Below, one piece after another: positions 5,888 to 7,393 of a DNA stretch of 7,393 nucleotides (the first letter of the stretch is position 1; each line of letters starts with the position of its first letter). The translations under genes were made by a program, and so were the position numbers. The stretch comes from ANME-2 cluster archaeon. Its GTDB lineage: Archaea; Halobacteriota; Methanosarcinia; Methanosarcinales; Methanocomedenaceae. The notes beneath the pieces were generated by a model. The model searched no databases and was not told where the DNA came from. It was given only the letters and a program-made list of their open reading frames with translations. The stretch spans positions 1-7,393 of the forward strand of contig JAMJFV010000097.1 in NCBI GenBank assembly GCA_023544495.1, given 5' to 3'.

Positions 5888-6454
5888 ATGCTTTGTGTTG
5901 AAGAACTCTGCGGGATAGTAGAGGTCATGGGAGTTGCATCTGATAGTGAGATTATAGAAGTGGTACAAGAACTGGCATATATGCGAGATGAAGATATGCC
6001 CAAACCCGATGACCTGCAAGACCTTTTCAAATCAGCCTTGAAATCACACTGGCTCGAAACAGTACCCCAGACTGCCGTATGTAATGGTCCAAAAGGTGAA
6101 CTATTCTTTATTGCCGGACCTGCAGCCTTTGGTATGGTACCTACCGAATTAAGTGAGATAATGGATATAATTGAATTTGAAGGGTGCCGGTCTATCGACT
6201 GGGAAATTGTAGCGTCAAACATCACTTCCAATCTTTCACGTCTGGTGGAACAGCTTGAGATAATGGTGGAAGATGCAGCCGACGGTGTGGTTGCGTTTGA
6301 TACAGCAGAAGCATTGTACAGTGAACTGTTCAACAGGTACTATGATTATGATTTTTGGCTCCCTGACGGCCTGCCAGGTATAGGAATTGCTCTGGAAAAG
6401 CTCAGCTTAAGGTTGAATCTAATTAAAGAAAGTGAATCTGATCAAAGCACCTGA
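5888..6454 (+). CDS. Conserved archaeal protein of unknown function, 188 aa, acidic
   Basis: No function can be assigned. The protein is soluble, acidic and mostly helical, with no signal peptide or membrane segment. Its N-terminus (ELCGIVEVMGVASDSEIIEV, 6-25) followed by VQELAYMRDED resembles a winged-helix-like helical unit. A short hydrophobic strand and loop, FFIAGPAAFGMVP (73-85), comes next, then a helical half with many acidic residues and an aromatic patch YYDYDFW (151-157). From memory the pattern recalls haloarchaeal hypothetical proteins labelled DUF7109 (an LAGVVDLFG-type start and an AGPTAFP-type motif); this was not checked. The ATG at 5888 is the first usable start because TGA lies in frame at 5879-5881. 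No SD is visible, and M14 (5927) has GAGGT too close to serve well. Transcribed away from thioredoxin, it ends 52 bp before iorA and may be co-transcribed with it. Confidence 0.85.
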   Translation: MLCVEELCGIVEVMGVASDSEIIEVVQELAYMRDEDMPKPDDLQDLFKSALKSHWLETVPQTAVCNGPKGELFFIAGPAAFGMVPTELSEIMDIIEFEGCRSIDWEIVASNITSNLSRLVEQLEIMVEDAADGVVAFDTAEALYSELFNRYYDYDFWLPDGLPGIGIALEKLSLRLNLIKESESDQST

Positions 6455-6495
6455 ATCCAGTCAAACTAAATGATCGAATGAGTGTATAATAGACC

Positions 6496-6500
6496 GAGGT
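6496..6500 (+). promoter_or_regulatory. Shine-Dalgarno site fixing a TTG start for iorA
   Basis: GAGGT lies 6 nt before TTG at 6507. No in-frame ATG occurs until codon 17, which would remove the conserved N-terminal strand (TIRYLLGNNAIA), so this site decides the start. Confidence 0.75.
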
Positions 6501-6506
6501 ATATTA

Positions 6507-7393
6507 TTGTCAGAAAATACTATTCGCTACCTGTTAGGAAATAATGCCATTGCGATGGCCATATATGAATGCAATACCGATGTCGTTGCAGGCTACCCGG
6601 GAACTCCGTCATCCGAGATAATCGAATACCTGGCAGGTATGAGGCCAAAAGGTCATGTTGAGTGGTCTGTTAACGAAAAGGTCGCCATGGAAGTTGCCAT
6701 CGGTGCATCGTGGACAGGTGGTCGTAGCATGGTTACCATGAAACATGTTGGCCTCAACGTGGCATCTGACCCGTTCATGACCCTTGCATATACAGGCATC
6801 AAAGGTGGCATGCTCGTCATTTCCGCCGATGACCCCGGCTGCCACTCTTCCCAGAACGAGCAGGACACACGCAGGTATGCCGCATTTGCGCAGGTACCAT
6901 GCCTGGACCCTGCCACGCCCCAGGAAGCCTGCGACATGATAGCTTTTGCATTTGAATTCTCAGAAATGTTTGAAACCCCTGTTGTGTTACGGCCCACTAC
7001 CAGGATATGCCATGGCAAGTCAGGTATCAGGTTGCAGACCTCGACGCCAGCTGAACATGAGATTACATTTGAAAAGAACCCCCGGCGCTGGGTAATGTTG
7101 CCGGCCCATGCAAGGGTGCGCCACAGGGTCCTGATCAACAAGCAGGAAGAGATGGCAGCAGCCCTTGAAAATTCACAGTGGAACCGGCTTGACATGGTCC
7201 GGGGTGCACGTTTAGGTATTATTACATCGGGTGTGGCATCAGTATATGCACAGGAAGCCATTGACAGGCTTGGCGTCAAAGCATCCTGCCTGAAGATCGG
7301 CGCATACCCCGCACCAACAGAGCTTATCAAGGAACTGGCAGGTTCGGTGGATACGATACTGGTCATCGAGGAACTCGAACCAGTGGTCGAAGA
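6507..7393 (+). CDS. iorA: Indolepyruvate:ferredoxin oxidoreductase alpha subunit, N-terminal 295 codons (cut by window edge)
   Basis: This is the large, TPP-dependent subunit of the cytoplasmic enzyme that interconverts aryl pyruvates and aryl-acyl-CoA with ferredoxin. In methanogens it can also run towards aromatic amino acid synthesis from aryl acids. Visible are ENTIRYLLGNNAIA (3-16), the AGYPGTPSSEI motif (28-38), EWSVNEKVAMEVAIGAS (52-68, including the conserved Glu residues of the thiamine site region), MKHVGLN (78-84), and ISADDPGCHSSQNEQDTR (105-122), a hallmark of IorA. Domain II begins near residue 230 (GARLGIITSGVA) and reaches VIEELEPVVE (286-295). The frame is open to the edge. 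The TPP pyrophosphate-binding domain and C-terminal ferredoxin-type clusters lie outside, as would iorB if it follows. Start is TTG at 6507 with SD GAGGT. The 52-bp gap to the upstream gene has no clear independent promoter. Confidence 0.95.
   Translation, partial: MSENTIRYLLGNNAIAMAIYECNTDVVAGYPGTPSSEIIEYLAGMRPKGHVEWSVNEKVAMEVAIGASWTGGRSMVTMKHVGLNVASDPFMTLAYTGIKGGMLVISADDPGCHSSQNEQDTRRYAAFAQVPCLDPATPQEACDMIAFAFEFSEMFETPVVLRPTTRICHGKSGIRLQTSTPAEHEITFEKNPRRWVMLPAHARVRHRVLINKQEEMAAALENSQWNRLDMVRGARLGIITSGVASVYAQEAIDRLGVKASCLKIGAYPAPTELIKELAGSVDTILVIEELEPVVE

Noticed and set aside
5863..6333. Open frame of about 156 codons on the minus strand opposite the 188-aa gene
   Set aside because: Its translation is dominated by Ser and Ile runs (SSTIISSCSTRRE type), typical of antisense shadow coding. 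It has no RBS, and the plus frame shows better protein-like composition.
6653..7366. Long open frame on the minus strand opposite iorA (about 237 codons)
   Set aside because: The plus strand here encodes an unmistakable IorA with conserved motifs. The antisense translation is Ser/Ala-rich with no recognisable domain and no SD.

Overview
The window looks like chromosomal DNA from a euryarchaeon, most likely a methanogen or ANME-type relative (Methanosarcinales/Methanomicrobia). This is inferred from AT-rich archaeal-style TATA elements upstream of genes, good Shine-Dalgarno sites, a short archaeal thioredoxin, an indolepyruvate:ferredoxin oxidoreductase alpha chain, a beta-CASP nuclease, and a HAMP/PAS histidine kinase of the type common in that group. 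Base composition is moderate (mid-40s % GC by eye). The genus cannot be fixed from the sequence alone. No RNA genes, CRISPR arrays, insertion sequences or phage genes were seen.

Layout. Six genes lie on the minus strand and read from about 5.65 kb down to 1. In transcription order they are a 90-aa thioredoxin (5649-5377), a beta-CASP metallo-beta-lactamase nuclease (5336-4347), an RmuC-family protein (4346-3453), a PhnD-like substrate-binding lipoprotein (3359-2427), a membrane sensor histidine kinase (2430-607), and the N-terminal 173 residues of an isocitrate/isopropylmalate-type dehydrogenase cut by the window edge (521-1). Two genes lie on the plus strand: an uncharacterised 188-aa acidic protein (5888-6454) and the first 295 codons of IorA, starting at TTG (6507-7393, cut by the window edge). 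The only divergent intergenic region is 5650-5887.

Genes that probably work together. (1) The nuclease and RmuC genes abut exactly, with the TGA stop followed directly by ATG. This suggests a coupled nucleic-acid processing or repair pair, since both belong to nuclease-fold superfamilies. (2) The PhnD-like lipoprotein and the histidine kinase overlap by ATGA. No ABC permease or ATPase lies beside them, and the kinase start has no visible Shine-Dalgarno site. The simplest reading is a binding-protein-assisted sensor (a three-component-type system) rather than a transporter. This pair is the most interesting item in the window. It has its own promoter-like region, with a perfect 14-bp palindrome near the expected transcription start. 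(3) The dehydrogenase and IorA are ordinary central or amino-acid metabolism genes at the two edges.

Most of the window is conventional. Functional coupling, promoters and operators are inferences from layout and sequence pattern, and none was tested by database search.
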